From Acidobacteriota bacterium (GTDB lineage: Bacteria > Acidobacteriota > Blastocatellia > Chloracidobacteriales > JADJPF01): a stretch of DNA of 64,000 nucleotides. Below are positions 7,360-16,882 of this stretch, piece by piece (position 1 is the first letter of the stretch; each line of letters begins with the position of its first letter). The stretch covers positions 1 through 64,000 of the forward strand of contig JACQZQ010000012.1 in the NCBI GenBank assembly GCA_016213785.1, in the 5' to 3' direction. The notes under the pieces were generated by a model. That model ran no database searches. It had not been told where the DNA came from and saw only the letters and a list, made by a program, of their open reading frames with translations. The position numbers were made by a program, and so were the translations under genes.

Positions 7360-10300
7360 ATGAAAACTAAGTTATTTATCTTAACAATAGCTTTTTTACT
7401 TACAATTTTTTTTACGTTTTTAGCAATAAAACCTTATTCTACAGTTAAAGCAAGTTTAAGTCATAAAACTCAAGAAGACCCAGTTGAACCATTAGCTCCT
7501 GTTATGGTTACTAATACTGCTGATAATGGAGCAGGGTCTTTACGTGCTGCAATTGCTGTAGCTAATCAAAGCACTAATACAACTATTCAGTTTAACATAC
7601 CTAATACTGATCCTAACTTTAATGGAAAAGTATTTATAATTAGAGTAAACACAGCTCTACCTGTAATTAGTCAAGCGACTACAGTAATTGATGGAACAAC
7701 TCAAACAATGGCAACAGGTGATACTAATACTGTTGGGCCAGAAATAGTCCTTGATGGTTCATTAGCACCAAATGGTTCTGATGGTATTAGAATAACTGCT
7801 AGTAATTGTGTAGTTAGATCCTTAAATATAAGAAACTTTTTTTCTGGGGATGGAATACAATTTTCAAACGCTAGCCGTTCTAATGCTGTAACTAATTGTT
7901 ATATAGGTACAGATGAGAATGGTACAGCAATGGCTGGAAACCAAACAGGTATACGTATTTTAGATGCTTCTGCAAATAACACTATTGGAGGCACACAAGC
8001 TACAGGTAATGTTATCTCTGGTAATATTACGGACGGCATTGTGATTAGTGGAAGTGGTAGCGATAATAACCTTGTGGCAGGCAATGTCATTGGTGTAGAT
8101 GCTTCTAATGGCCGTAATCAATTACCTAACCTTAATGATGGTTTAAGAATTGCAGCCAGCGCTAAATCAAATAATATAGGCCTTGGAACAGCTGATACAG
8201 GCAATATTATTGCTGGTAATTTAGGAAATGGTATAACTTTAACTGGTACTACTACTAATAACAATAAAGTTGCTGGTAATTTTATTGGAGTACTTAGTAA
8301 TAATGCTGCTCGTAGCAATGGTCAATCTGGTGTTTTTATTACCGATAGCGCTGATACTAACACCATAGGCCCAAGCAATGTTATTGCTTTTAACTCTCGT
8401 AATGGTATTACTGTAGGAGCAACTGCTATTTCAAATGCAGTTGTTAGAAATAAAATAACTCGTAACTCTATTTTTATGAATGTTGGCCTAGGAATAGACT
8501 TAGGTAATGATGGAGTAACGGCTAATGATCCTGGAGATCCAGATAATGGGCCAAATAACTTAATTAATGCACCTGTAATAACTTCTGTTACAAACACTGG
8601 CAATTCTATTACAGTTTCAGGAACTGTCGATCTTCCTTCAGGAGCAATATCAGGAACAGTAGTTGAGATATTTACTAATACTTTACCTGTACCAGGTTCT
8701 GATCCTTCTGGTTTTGGTGAAGGACAAACTTTTGTTGCTGCCCCCTCTATAAATGCAACAGGAGCATTTACTGCAAATTTTGTTGCTGCCCCTAATGCTG
8801 TAATTAGTGCACTAACAGTAGATGCTACAGGCAATACATCTGAGTTTGGTGCTAACTTCCAATTAGGTGGAGGCCAAGCAGATTTAATTGTCACAGGTTT
8901 GACTCTTACACCAACTACAGTAAATGCTGGTGATACAGTAAGGGTAACATTTACAATAAGAAACCAAGGAACATCTTCTGCTGGTGCTAATCGTCAAGAT
9001 ATAGTTCTATCAACTGACGCTAATATAACAGCTCAAGACCCAGTTTTAACTTCAGTAACAACTAATACCCTTGCGCCTCAAGCAACAATGGTTTTTAATC
9101 AAAATGTTACAGTCCCTATAAGTACAGGCTCAGGACAGTTTTTTATTGGAGTAATTACTGATGCGGCTAATGGTATAACAGAATCTAATGAGACAAATAA
9201 TACGGCTAATGCTCCTATTACTGTTAATTCAATGCCTGATTTAAGAGTTAGTAATTTTAGGGTTAGCCCTGCTAGCACAACTCCTGGAGATACAGTTAGA
9301 CTAGATTTTACTGTTTCTAACCTAGGTAGCGCCAGTGCAGCAGCACACGTTGAAGAAATCCGTCTTTCAACAGATCCTATTTTAGGAAATAATGATGATG
9401 TTTTAATTAGAACAGAACAGACCTCAGTCTTAATGCCTAATGATAGTAGCAGGCTTTCTATAGATATTCGTATTCCTACTAATATTAGTCCTGGGTCATA
9501 TCTCTTAGGTGTAATTGCTGATGCGCGTAATATTGTAACTGAATCTGATGAAACAAATAATACTTCTAGTATGTCGATTACTGTTAGTGGGTCTTTGGAT
9601 ATAGAGATAGCTAACTTAAGCCTAACACCAAGTACTGGTGCTTCAGCAACACAAGTAGCAGTTAGTTTTCAATTAATTAATCGTGGTTCACTTAATTCTC
9701 CTTCGGTTCAAGTAGAAGTTCGTTTTTCACCTGATCAAAATATTACTAATGCTGATGCTCTACTAGCTAGCCTAAATAGTAATACAATAAGTGCTGGACA
9801 AACAGCTACACTTAATGCAACTGTTACAATTCCTGCTGGTACAGCTCCAGGTCGCTTCTTTATTGGTGTAGTAGCAGATCCTAGAGATACAATTAATGAG
9901 ACGAATGAAAGCAATAATACTACTACATCCACTTTTACCATTGCTGATAATGCTTCTCCAATGGTTAGAGTAATTAGTCCTAATGGTAATGAAGTAGTTG
10001 CAGCAGGTACAACATTTACAATTCAGTGGACAGCAACAGATGATGTAGCGGTAGTTTCTCAAGATATTTTCCTATCTACTGATGGAGGAGCTAATTTTAG
10101 CCAAGTAATAACCACAGGTTTACCTGGTACAGCAAATTCTTTTGTCTGGAATGTTCCAAGTAGCTTAAGCAGTGGGACGGCTAGAATCCAGGTAGTATCT
10201 CGTGATGGGGTAAGCAATATAGGCAGAGATAATTCTGACAATGATTTTATTGTTGGTGTAAGACCTGTTATCCTTGGCCCTAAATTCCAAAATGGTAAAT

Positions 10301-10551
10301 TAACTTTCTTGGTTTCTGGTTCAAACTTACCTACTACAGGCTCTACTTTAACAGTGGTTAATGGTGCAAGCCGGGAAACCTTTGCCCTAGGCTTAACTCC
10401 TGATTCAAGTAAGTTTCTTGTTAAAAAGAAATCAACCAGTATTCCTACTGGGATCTCACTTAACACAGCTATTCCAGCTGGTGTTCCTGTAATGCTAATT
10501 GTTACTAATCCCAGTGGGATAGCGTCGCTACCAATTACTTTCCAAAGGTAG
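7360..10551 (+). CDS. Giant secreted beta-helix/CARDB exoprotein (1063 aa)
   Basis: An exported protein with an N-terminal signal or anchor helix (LFILTIAFLLTIFFTFLAI). Next comes a segment like the CSLREAI family (TADNGAGSLRAAIAVANQ, about residues 50-67), then a right-handed beta-helix rich in Asn-Thr-Ile-Gly repeats (NTIGGTQATGNVISGN) to about residue 370. Three CARDB domains follow (for example PDLRVSNFRVSPASTTPGDT), about 505-870, each ending in a variant of ESNETNNT. Then comes a domain beginning SPNGNEVVAAGTTFTIQW, and finally a roughly 90-residue C-terminal module shared with three other proteins in this window. No catalytic site is recognisable; adhesion or surface structure is the likely role. 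Start chosen at ATG 7360 with GAGGTGA upstream. Confidence 0.85.
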   Translation: MKTKLFILTIAFLLTIFFTFLAIKPYSTVKASLSHKTQEDPVEPLAPVMVTNTADNGAGSLRAAIAVANQSTNTTIQFNIPNTDPNFNGKVFIIRVNTALPVISQATTVIDGTTQTMATGDTNTVGPEIVLDGSLAPNGSDGIRITASNCVVRSLNIRNFFSGDGIQFSNASRSNAVTNCYIGTDENGTAMAGNQTGIRILDASANNTIGGTQATGNVISGNITDGIVISGSGSDNNLVAGNVIGVDASNGRNQLPNLNDGLRIAASAKSNNIGLGTADTGNIIAGNLGNGITLTGTTTNNNKVAGNFIGVLSNNAARSNGQSGVFITDSADTNTIGPSNVIAFNSRNGITVGATAISNAVVRNKITRNSIFMNVGLGIDLGNDGVTANDPGDPDNGPNNLINAPVITSVTNTGNSITVSGTVDLPSGAISGTVVEIFTNTLPVPGSDPSGFGEGQTFVAAPSINATGAFTANFVAAPNAVISALTVDATGNTSEFGANFQLGGGQADLIVTGLTLTPTTVNAGDTVRVTFTIRNQGTSSAGANRQDIVLSTDANITAQDPVLTSVTTNTLAPQATMVFNQNVTVPISTGSGQFFIGVITDAANGITESNETNNTANAPITVNSMPDLRVSNFRVSPASTTPGDTVRLDFTVSNLGSASAAAHVEEIRLSTDPILGNNDDVLIRTEQTSVLMPNDSSRLSIDIRIPTNISPGSYLLGVIADARNIVTESDETNNTSSMSITVSGSLDIEIANLSLTPSTGASATQVAVSFQLINRGSLNSPSVQVEVRFSPDQNITNADALLASLNSNTISAGQTATLNATVTIPAGTAPGRFFIGVVADPRDTINETNESNNTTTSTFTIADNASPMVRVISPNGNEVVAAGTTFTIQWTATDDVAVVSQDIFLSTDGGANFSQVITTGLPGTANSFVWNVPSSLSSGTARIQVVSRDGVSNIGRDNSDNDFIVGVRPVILGPKFQNGKLTFLVSGSNLPTTGSTLTVVNGASRETFALGLTPDSSKFLVKKKSTSIPTGISLNTAIPAGVPVMLIVTNPSGIASLPITFQR

Positions 10552-10593
10552 TAAGATAGTGAAATTTGACATTTACAAGCAATTTTTCATAAA

Positions 10594-10618
10594 CTTGCCT
10601 TTAGTATATAAAGGCAAG
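10594..10618 (+). terminator. Hairpin after the beta-helix gene
   Basis: Perfect 10-bp arms (CTTGCCTTTA at 10594-10603, TAAAGGCAAG at 10609-10618) with a 5-base loop, about 45 bases after the stop codon. It is followed by AAATTTCT rather than a strong U-tract, so it may be a weak terminator or an mRNA 3' end protector between two co-oriented exoprotein genes. Confidence 0.6.
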
Positions 10619-10713
10619 AAATTTCTAATAAAGTTCTTATAAGTTAAGTAGTTAAATTTTGTTTTGGTAAGCAGAAAATACCCCTGATTACCGTAAAACG
10701 AGGAGGATAATAA

Positions 10714-13700
10714 ATGAAGAGCAAGCGGAACCTATGGGTTATGGCATTAACCCTGGCCTGCTTCTTTGTCGGGGCATCTTTTTGGCTCTTGACGCAGAAC
10801 AGTGAAAAAGTTAGTGCGGCAGGTGCGAAAATTGATGCTTCCAAAAGCAGTCAGGGCAAAATCTCACTGCACATCAGTGGAAAATATAAAGAATTGCCCT
10901 TTGAAGATGCAGCAGACCTACCAGAAGCAGCAGCTATTACTGGCAGCCCTGCAACGCCTCTTACATTGGCAAAAGTAGATATCAATAGTGATGGTTATCC
11001 AGATTTAGTCTCTACCTATAATTCAGCCTCAGGAAATGAGCTTAGGGTAAGATTAGGTACTTCTGTTGGTAATATTGATAGCATACCAACAAGTTTCCCA
11101 ATTGATAGTACTCCTAACGCAATGGCCTTTGGCGACTTTAATCTTGATGGTTTTCAAGATGTCATTACTGCAAATGGAGAAGCAGGTACTATCTCACTGC
11201 TCTATTCTAATAGTAATACAGAATTTACCTCTGGCCCTACTATAAATTTAGGTGGTAATCTTTCTGCTTTAGCTGTAGCAGATATTGACCGTGATGGAAT
11301 TCAAGACCTTTTAGTTCTAGATCAAAATAATAGCAATATACATTATTTTCGTGGAAATGGCGCTTTAGAAACTGCTCAAGCTAAAATCATTCCTACTACG
11401 GGTCTAGGCCGTTTAGCAGATATAAAATTAGCCGATTTTAATAATGATTATTTCCAAGACCTAGCTATTGCTAGTAATTCTGGTATATCAGTAGTTTATG
11501 GTGATGGCAAAGGTAATTTTGGTAAAGAGGTTCTTTTAAGTAATACTAATAGCGTTACGGGTATGGCAGTAACAGATCTTAATGGCGATCATTTCCCAGA
11601 TTTAGCTATATCTACACCAGAACAAGTAATTATTTGGAATTCCCGTTTAGCAAAAGGATTTTCTAGTCCTAAATCATTTTCTGCTGGAGAAAATGCCCAA
11701 AATCTAGTTGCTGGTACTTTTAATAGCGATGATTTAACAGATTTAGCAGTAGTTAATGGAACAACTAATCAAGTCTCTGTTCTATTAAATGGTAAAGGGA
11801 ATAAATTCTCTCAACCATTGTCAATGGATGTAGAGGGCGGGCCAAGTTTAATTGCTACTGGTAATTTCCGTATGACAGGCCATGATGGTATTGCTATTGC
11901 TAAGGGTGATGGCCGAACTGTCTTAGCTATACAACCTACAGTTATTACAATCCAAGTTTCTACTGTAAATGATGAAAACGATTGTCCAAGTTGTACAAGC
12001 GCTCAATTAAGAGCTATGTTAGGCCCTAATGGTGCTCCTGGTGGTGGAACAGGTATTAGCTTGCGCGAAGCATTAACAGCACTTAATAATGACTTTTTAA
12101 CTGCTGGAACAATGAACCAAGGCGCAGGTTTTTCAACCCTTTCATTACTTGCTGGCCCAAACCAAACCAACGTTGAAACAGATATTCGTTCATCTTGTGG
12201 CCCAAATCCCAATAATCAAACTTATTGGTTTATTGCTACTAACACAAACTTTCCACCTATTCTAGCTCCCGGAACAATGATTGATGGTAGTGTTGTTGAT
12301 ACCACTACTAATGGTGTTAACAACTCTTTAGGCCCAAGGACAGTAATTAGTGGTGGTGGTTTTGTTATTACCTCTTCTGCTCCTAACTGTACTATTAGAG
12401 GCTTAGGAATTATTAATACTCCTAATAACGCCATTATTGCTAACAGTAACGGTAATGTAATTTCAAACAATAATATTGGTCTTGATTGTGACACTATTAC
12501 TCCAGGCCCAGTTAATGGAAATGGTCTTGTTTTAAGCGGCTCTTCTAACACAATGGTAACCAATAACTTTATTGGTACTGCCGCTATGAATGGTATCTTA
12601 GTAAATGGTATTTCCATACAAGTACCAATCCCACAAAATAATACCTTTACTAATAACCGAATTGGTATAAATAGAGTAGGTACAACCTTAGTACCAGGAA
12701 CTGCACTAAGTATTGCTAATACTTTAGATGGTATGCGCGTCCAATCAGGTGCAACTGGTAATACTATTACTAACTCTATAATAGGTGGAAACTTAGGTTA
12801 TGGTATCAATATAAGAGATAACATAACTAGTAACACTATAATTAGAAACTGTAATATAGGTGTTGATCCAAGCGGTCAGCAAGCTAGACCTAATGTTTTA
12901 GACGGTATTGGAATATCTACAGTAGGCAACGCTAAGTTTAACACTGTTACCCAAAACTTAGTTTCTGGTAATGGTGTAATGGGCATTACAACCCCTCCAA
13001 ATGGAAATGGTATTTCTATTTCAAGCGGTGATACTCAAGCCCAATTTAATGTTGTTGCTACAAATAAAATAGGTGTTAACTCAACGGGTTCAGTACAAAT
13101 ACCAAACTTTGGTTCTGGTATTTCTTTTGGTGGCGCTGCTAATGGCAATACCATTGGTGGTACACAACGCGCTACCTTTAACCAAATTTCAGGTAATGGC
13201 GGCCCTGGTTTAACAATTGGTAATACTCTTGGCGCAAATCCAAACAACAACTTAATCCAATTTAATGATATAGGTGGAAATAACTTAGGAACAGGCGCTC
13301 CATTTGATCCTGTTACTCCAGCAATGCCCGCCCCACGTAGTAATAAAGGTGGTGGTGTAGCTATTGCTTTTGGTGCATTTGCTAATACTTTAGCAAACAA
13401 TAATATAGCTTTTAATAATGATACTGGTGCAGCACTACAACCTAATCCACCTACTTCACCTCCAGGAACAGTAACTAGTGGTATTTCTTACAACACAACA
13501 ACTAATAATGGTGTTGCAGGAAACTTTAATACCTTTACTCAAAATAATATCTTCCTTAACCCACCAGATATGCCTCCAACAACTCCAAATATCTTTGGTG
13601 TAGCTGGTAACGAAAATATAAGCAACGATGATATTATTCCGCCAAATGCTCCTAATGCTCTTAACACTTTGATTAAGATTGATTCTGCTGTAACAATCAC

Positions 13701-15924
13701 AACAACAGGTCAAACAACTATCAAAGGAACTGCAAACTTCTTAAATAACAATATCCCTGGCAACATTAATAATGCAGTAATTGAAGTATTTGTTAGCCGT
13801 AGAGGTGCAGAATTTAATGCCCCTCCAGCAACTCCATTAGACCAATTTGCTGAAGGTCAACAATTCCTTAATGGTGTTGTTTCTTTCCAACCAGACCCAG
13901 TAAATAATAATGCTGTTGATTGGTCTGCTAATTTAATTATTCCAGCACCATTTATTAACCCAGTTCAAACTCCAACTGTGTTTTTAACAGCCACTATTAC
14001 TACAGGTGATGGAAGTACTTCACCCTTCTCTATTGGCCTTACCCCACAATTTGTTAATGGCGTTGGCACTTGTTCATTTACAACTACACCAAGTCCAATT
14101 AGCTTCTCTAATGTCCCTGTTAATACTACCGCTAGCCAAACAGTAACATTAACCAACACCTCTAACTCATTAATCACATTTACTAATATTGCTTTTTCAG
14201 CTACAAATACTCGGTTTGCTTTAACACCTCCTAGCTTGCCATTTACCTTAGGCGCAGGACAAACACAAACCTTTACTGTAACATTTACTCCAACCGATAA
14301 TACTAACCAGACACTTGCACTAAATATAACTAATACTTGTACGGGTACAACGACGGTTAATATAACGGGTAATGGATGTCAGGCAACCATTGCAGCAACG
14401 CCTTCTCCTGTAGATTTTGGAACAGTCAATATAGGCGCTTCTGTTACTAGAACAGTAACAGTTACTAATTCTGGCTGCCAAATCCAAGGTCAAACCTTTG
14501 CCTTTACCGCAGCATTAAATCCAAACTCAGGTGCCGGATTTGGTATTATGGGAGTACAAGGTAATGTTATTACTTTAGTATTTGCTCCTGGCATTGCAAC
14601 AATAACAGGCCCACAAACTGGAACCCTAGTAATCACCAGTGCAGGTGCTTCTAATTCACCATTAAATGTCCCTCTAACAGGAAATGCAGTTAACCCACCT
14701 GCTCCAGTATTAACCATACAACCCAATAATGTTAACTTTGGAAATGTCCCTGTTAACACAACGGCAACACAATCAATTACACTATCTAATGCAGGTAATG
14801 CAGCATTAACTTTAAGTACTCCTGTAGTACAAGCTGGTGCTAATCAAGGTTTTGCCGTAACTACTCCTCCAAGATTATCATTAAATCCTGGTGAATCTAC
14901 TACTTTCCAAGTTTCATTTACTCCAAATCAAGCTGGAACAGCAAATGGATCTGTTTTAATAGCCTCTAATGTTCCTGCTCAAACTATTACTTTACTTGGT
15001 AATGGTGTTGCTCCTAATGCAAGTTTAGTAACCACTAGCGTTGATTTTGGCCTAGTACCAACAGGTCAAGCGGCACCTCCTCGTACAGTAACAGTTAGTA
15101 ATACTGGTACTGCACCTCTTAACATTACTTCTATGTCAATATCTGGCGGTGCAGCTAATGGTTTCTCCTTAGGAACCCAAGCTCCTCTTACAATTGCTGC
15201 TGGAAGCGTTGGTACAATAACCATTAACTTTACTCCAACCTCTCCTGGTGCTAAGAGCGACACATTAGTGATGGCTACTAATGACTCTAAGAACCCAAGT
15301 CTAAGAGTATCTTTAACAGGCAGTGGTACAGATAATATTGCTCCATCAGTCCTAGTCCAATCACCATCAGGTGGTGAGGCTGTTGCTTCTGGTCAACAAT
15401 TTACCATCCGCTTTACTGCTAATGACAATGTAGCCTTAGGTAACTTTGAAATTAGACTTTCTACTAATGGTGGTGGTAGTTTTGATACTACAATTGGCAG
15501 TGGAGTAACCCAAAGCGGTTCAAATAGCTTTACTGCTATTGCTCCAACAGGAATTGAAACCACTTCTGCTAGAGTTCAAGTCTTAGTCCGCGATACTAAC
15601 AATAATGTTGGTATGGCTTCTAACCCTGCTAACTTTACTATAGGCCAACCACCAGTTCTATTTAACCCAACCATCACAAATGGCAAGTTTGCTACATTTG
15701 CATCTGGCGCTAATATTCAACCTGGCGCAGTGTTAGTGATTGGAAATAGTACCTTCCCACTTACACAAAATAGAGTAGGTAGCAAGTTTATTGTTAAAAG
15801 AAATGTAGTTGGTTCTGCTGGTCAAAAGATTAGTGACTTAGTTCGTCCTGGTTCTTCTGTTACTCTTACAATTCGTAATCCTAATGGAATCACTTCTTCC
15901 CCAGCCACTGTACAAGCTCAATAA
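10714..15924 (+). CDS. Giant secreted FG-GAP/beta-helix/choice-of-anchor-D exoprotein (1736 aa)
   Basis: An exported mosaic protein. Order: signal or anchor segment (VMALTLACFFVGASFWLL); about seven FG-GAP/VCBS-like repeats with Ca-binding-like loops (DINSDGYPDL, DFNLDGFQDV, DIDRDGIQDL), about residues 80-400; a beta-helix region with LREALTALNND near residue 450 and many N-T-I-x-x-N repeats to about 1000; four choice-of-anchor-D/ASH-like domains (for example VDFGTVNIGASVTRTVTVTN), about 1120-1540; an Ig-like domain (SPSGGEAVASGQQFTIRF); and the shared C-terminal module. The ATG has a near-perfect AGGAGG 8 bases upstream. The first about 250 bases are clearly richer in G+C than the rest (see findings). 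A strong terminator follows. No enzyme domain seen; adhesion or matrix is the likely role. Confidence 0.85.
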   Translation: MKSKRNLWVMALTLACFFVGASFWLLTQNSEKVSAAGAKIDASKSSQGKISLHISGKYKELPFEDAADLPEAAAITGSPATPLTLAKVDINSDGYPDLVSTYNSASGNELRVRLGTSVGNIDSIPTSFPIDSTPNAMAFGDFNLDGFQDVITANGEAGTISLLYSNSNTEFTSGPTINLGGNLSALAVADIDRDGIQDLLVLDQNNSNIHYFRGNGALETAQAKIIPTTGLGRLADIKLADFNNDYFQDLAIASNSGISVVYGDGKGNFGKEVLLSNTNSVTGMAVTDLNGDHFPDLAISTPEQVIIWNSRLAKGFSSPKSFSAGENAQNLVAGTFNSDDLTDLAVVNGTTNQVSVLLNGKGNKFSQPLSMDVEGGPSLIATGNFRMTGHDGIAIAKGDGRTVLAIQPTVITIQVSTVNDENDCPSCTSAQLRAMLGPNGAPGGGTGISLREALTALNNDFLTAGTMNQGAGFSTLSLLAGPNQTNVETDIRSSCGPNPNNQTYWFIATNTNFPPILAPGTMIDGSVVDTTTNGVNNSLGPRTVISGGGFVITSSAPNCTIRGLGIINTPNNAIIANSNGNVISNNNIGLDCDTITPGPVNGNGLVLSGSSNTMVTNNFIGTAAMNGILVNGISIQVPIPQNNTFTNNRIGINRVGTTLVPGTALSIANTLDGMRVQSGATGNTITNSIIGGNLGYGINIRDNITSNTIIRNCNIGVDPSGQQARPNVLDGIGISTVGNAKFNTVTQNLVSGNGVMGITTPPNGNGISISSGDTQAQFNVVATNKIGVNSTGSVQIPNFGSGISFGGAANGNTIGGTQRATFNQISGNGGPGLTIGNTLGANPNNNLIQFNDIGGNNLGTGAPFDPVTPAMPAPRSNKGGGVAIAFGAFANTLANNNIAFNNDTGAALQPNPPTSPPGTVTSGISYNTTTNNGVAGNFNTFTQNNIFLNPPDMPPTTPNIFGVAGNENISNDDIIPPNAPNALNTLIKIDSAVTITTTGQTTIKGTANFLNNNIPGNINNAVIEVFVSRRGAEFNAPPATPLDQFAEGQQFLNGVVSFQPDPVNNNAVDWSANLIIPAPFINPVQTPTVFLTATITTGDGSTSPFSIGLTPQFVNGVGTCSFTTTPSPISFSNVPVNTTASQTVTLTNTSNSLITFTNIAFSATNTRFALTPPSLPFTLGAGQTQTFTVTFTPTDNTNQTLALNITNTCTGTTTVNITGNGCQATIAATPSPVDFGTVNIGASVTRTVTVTNSGCQIQGQTFAFTAALNPNSGAGFGIMGVQGNVITLVFAPGIATITGPQTGTLVITSAGASNSPLNVPLTGNAVNPPAPVLTIQPNNVNFGNVPVNTTATQSITLSNAGNAALTLSTPVVQAGANQGFAVTTPPRLSLNPGESTTFQVSFTPNQAGTANGSVLIASNVPAQTITLLGNGVAPNASLVTTSVDFGLVPTGQAAPPRTVTVSNTGTAPLNITSMSISGGAANGFSLGTQAPLTIAAGSVGTITINFTPTSPGAKSDTLVMATNDSKNPSLRVSLTGSGTDNIAPSVLVQSPSGGEAVASGQQFTIRFTANDNVALGNFEIRLSTNGGGSFDTTIGSGVTQSGSNSFTAIAPTGIETTSARVQVLVRDTNNNVGMASNPANFTIGQPPVLFNPTITNGKFATFASGANIQPGAVLVIGNSTFPLTQNRVGSKFIVKRNVVGSAGQKISDLVRPGSSVTLTIRNPNGITSSPATVQAQ

Positions 15925-15947
15925 TTCACTAAGTCTAGTATTAAAAT

Positions 15948-15980
15948 AAAAACCGAGGTCTAAAAAGCCTCGGTTTTTTA
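15948..15980 (+). terminator. Rho-independent terminator
   Basis: Arms AAAAACCGAGG (15948-15958) and CCTCGGTTTTT (15968-15978) are perfectly complementary around a 9-base loop and run into a T-tract. It lies 23 bases after the stop of the 1736-residue exoprotein. Confidence 0.92.
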
Positions 15981-16052
15981 TTTGCCTTAAAGATTATATT
16001 TTTTTCACCTATTACTTAATATATTTAATCTTAAAGTTTAGGTGTTTACTTT

Positions 16053-16487
16053 ATGTTTACTTTTTCTTATAAGGCAAATTTTTGTTCTGATTGTGGTGTA
16101 GATTTTTCTTCTGACAAATTAGGCTGGCAACAAAAAATCCTAGCTTTTTACTTATGCAATAACTGTATTAAACGCTTAAGATTCCCAATAATAAAAAGCC
16201 GTATTTTATTGATTACTTTGTTGTTTTCACTAACCTTACTAATAAATGAATATAAACAGTCTCCTGAAAATAACCCACCTTATTCTGTTAACCTAGCTAG
16301 TTCATTTACTCAAACAGACTTACCGACTTCATCTATATCTAACTTCTATAGCAAAACTACTACTTCTACAAAAACAGATAATAGTTTTTGTACTGGAAAA
16401 ACCAAAAAAGGAAAAAAGTGTAAGCGTAAGATAAAATACGGCAGCTATTGTTGGCAACATAAGCCTAATAATCTTAAAGATGAATAA
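16053..16487 (+). CDS. Small membrane protein with N- and C-terminal Cys/His zinc motifs
   Basis: A 144-residue protein. Near the N-terminus CSDCG and CNNC (about residues 11-14 and 42-45) form a likely zinc ribbon. One transmembrane helix follows (ILLITLLFSLTLLI, about 57-70), then a Ser/Thr/Pro-rich linker, then a C-terminal motif C-T-G-x-T-K-K-G-K-K-C-K-R-x11-C-W-Q-H. That motif resembles the short C-x-G-x-T-K-K-G-x-x-C...C-x-x-H finger found in many uncharacterised bacterial proteins. The function is unknown. ATG 16053 is chosen as the first start with AAAGTTTAGG upstream. The gene ends 20 bases before a bidirectional hairpin. Confidence 0.65.
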   Translation: MFTFSYKANFCSDCGVDFSSDKLGWQQKILAFYLCNNCIKRLRFPIIKSRILLITLLFSLTLLINEYKQSPENNPPYSVNLASSFTQTDLPTSSISNFYSKTTTSTKTDNSFCTGKTKKGKKCKRKIKYGSYCWQHKPNNLKDE

Positions 16488-16507
16488 TTATTTTTTAGAG
16501 CAAAATA

Positions 16508-16537
16508 AAAAAGCAAGCTTATATAAGCTTGCTTTTT
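16508..16537. terminator. Bidirectional terminator palindrome
   Basis: Thirteen-bp perfect arms (AAAAAGCAAGCTT at 16508-16520, AAGCTTGCTTTTT at 16525-16537) around ATAT. A-tract and T-tract flank the stem on both sides, so it can stop the plus-strand small-protein transcript and the minus-strand tRNA transcript. Confidence 0.88.
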
Positions 16538-16539
16538 AA

Positions 16540-16629
16540 CGGAGGAGGAGGGATTCGAACCCTCGGTACAGCTTTACACCGTACAACGGTTTAGCAAACC
16601 GTCGCCTTAAGCCTCTCGGCCACCCCTCC
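16540..16629 (-). tRNA. tRNA-Ser (anticodon GCT)
   Basis: The reverse complement starts GGAGGGGTGGCCGAGAGGCT and ends in CTCCTCC plus a G discriminator. It folds as a class II tRNA with a 7-bp acceptor stem (one G-T), anticodon loop TTGCTAA (anticodon GCT on the minus strand at 16593-16595), a long variable arm and T-arm GAGGG-TTCGAAT-CCCTC. The GCT anticodon in a long-variable-arm tRNA identifies serine, reading AGC and AGT. CCA is not encoded. A bidirectional terminator lies directly downstream. Confidence 0.97.
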
Positions 16630-16882
16630 AAAGATCAAAATTACTTTTTAAGAAAGCCGAAGTATGCCCTAGTTTTATAGATTATGTCAAGCAATCCAAG
16701 TCAAAATTTTCGGTCTTTTGCCTTTTCTACAACCCTAGAACTAACATCACTTAAGCAATTATACTTACTTAATAGAACAGCAAAGAATTTTGTTAAGATT
16801 TTATTTAACCTTTACCTAATTTTACTTTAGGGCTATAATTGCAAAGTTCAATCAACAAAATTATTCCAAAGAAAGGCTTTCC

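Noticed and set aside
8118-8894. Long minus-strand open frames inside the giant exoprotein genes
   Set aside because: They mirror low-complexity Ala/Thr/Asn codons of the plus-strand genes, lack ribosome sites and give Val/Leu/Pro-rich products without domains.
12222-13713. Minus-strand frames in the 1736-aa gene
   Set aside because: Same reason; the plus-strand beta-helix and choice-of-anchor-D domains are continuous across them.
16508-16537. Perfect palindrome as an insertion-sequence end
   Set aside because: No transposase or second end nearby; the A- and T-flanked stem between a gene end and a tRNA end is explained as a terminator.
16540-16629. tRNA-Ser as an integration site of a mobile element
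   Set aside because: No integrase, no duplicated tRNA 3' end and no phage genes were seen nearby.
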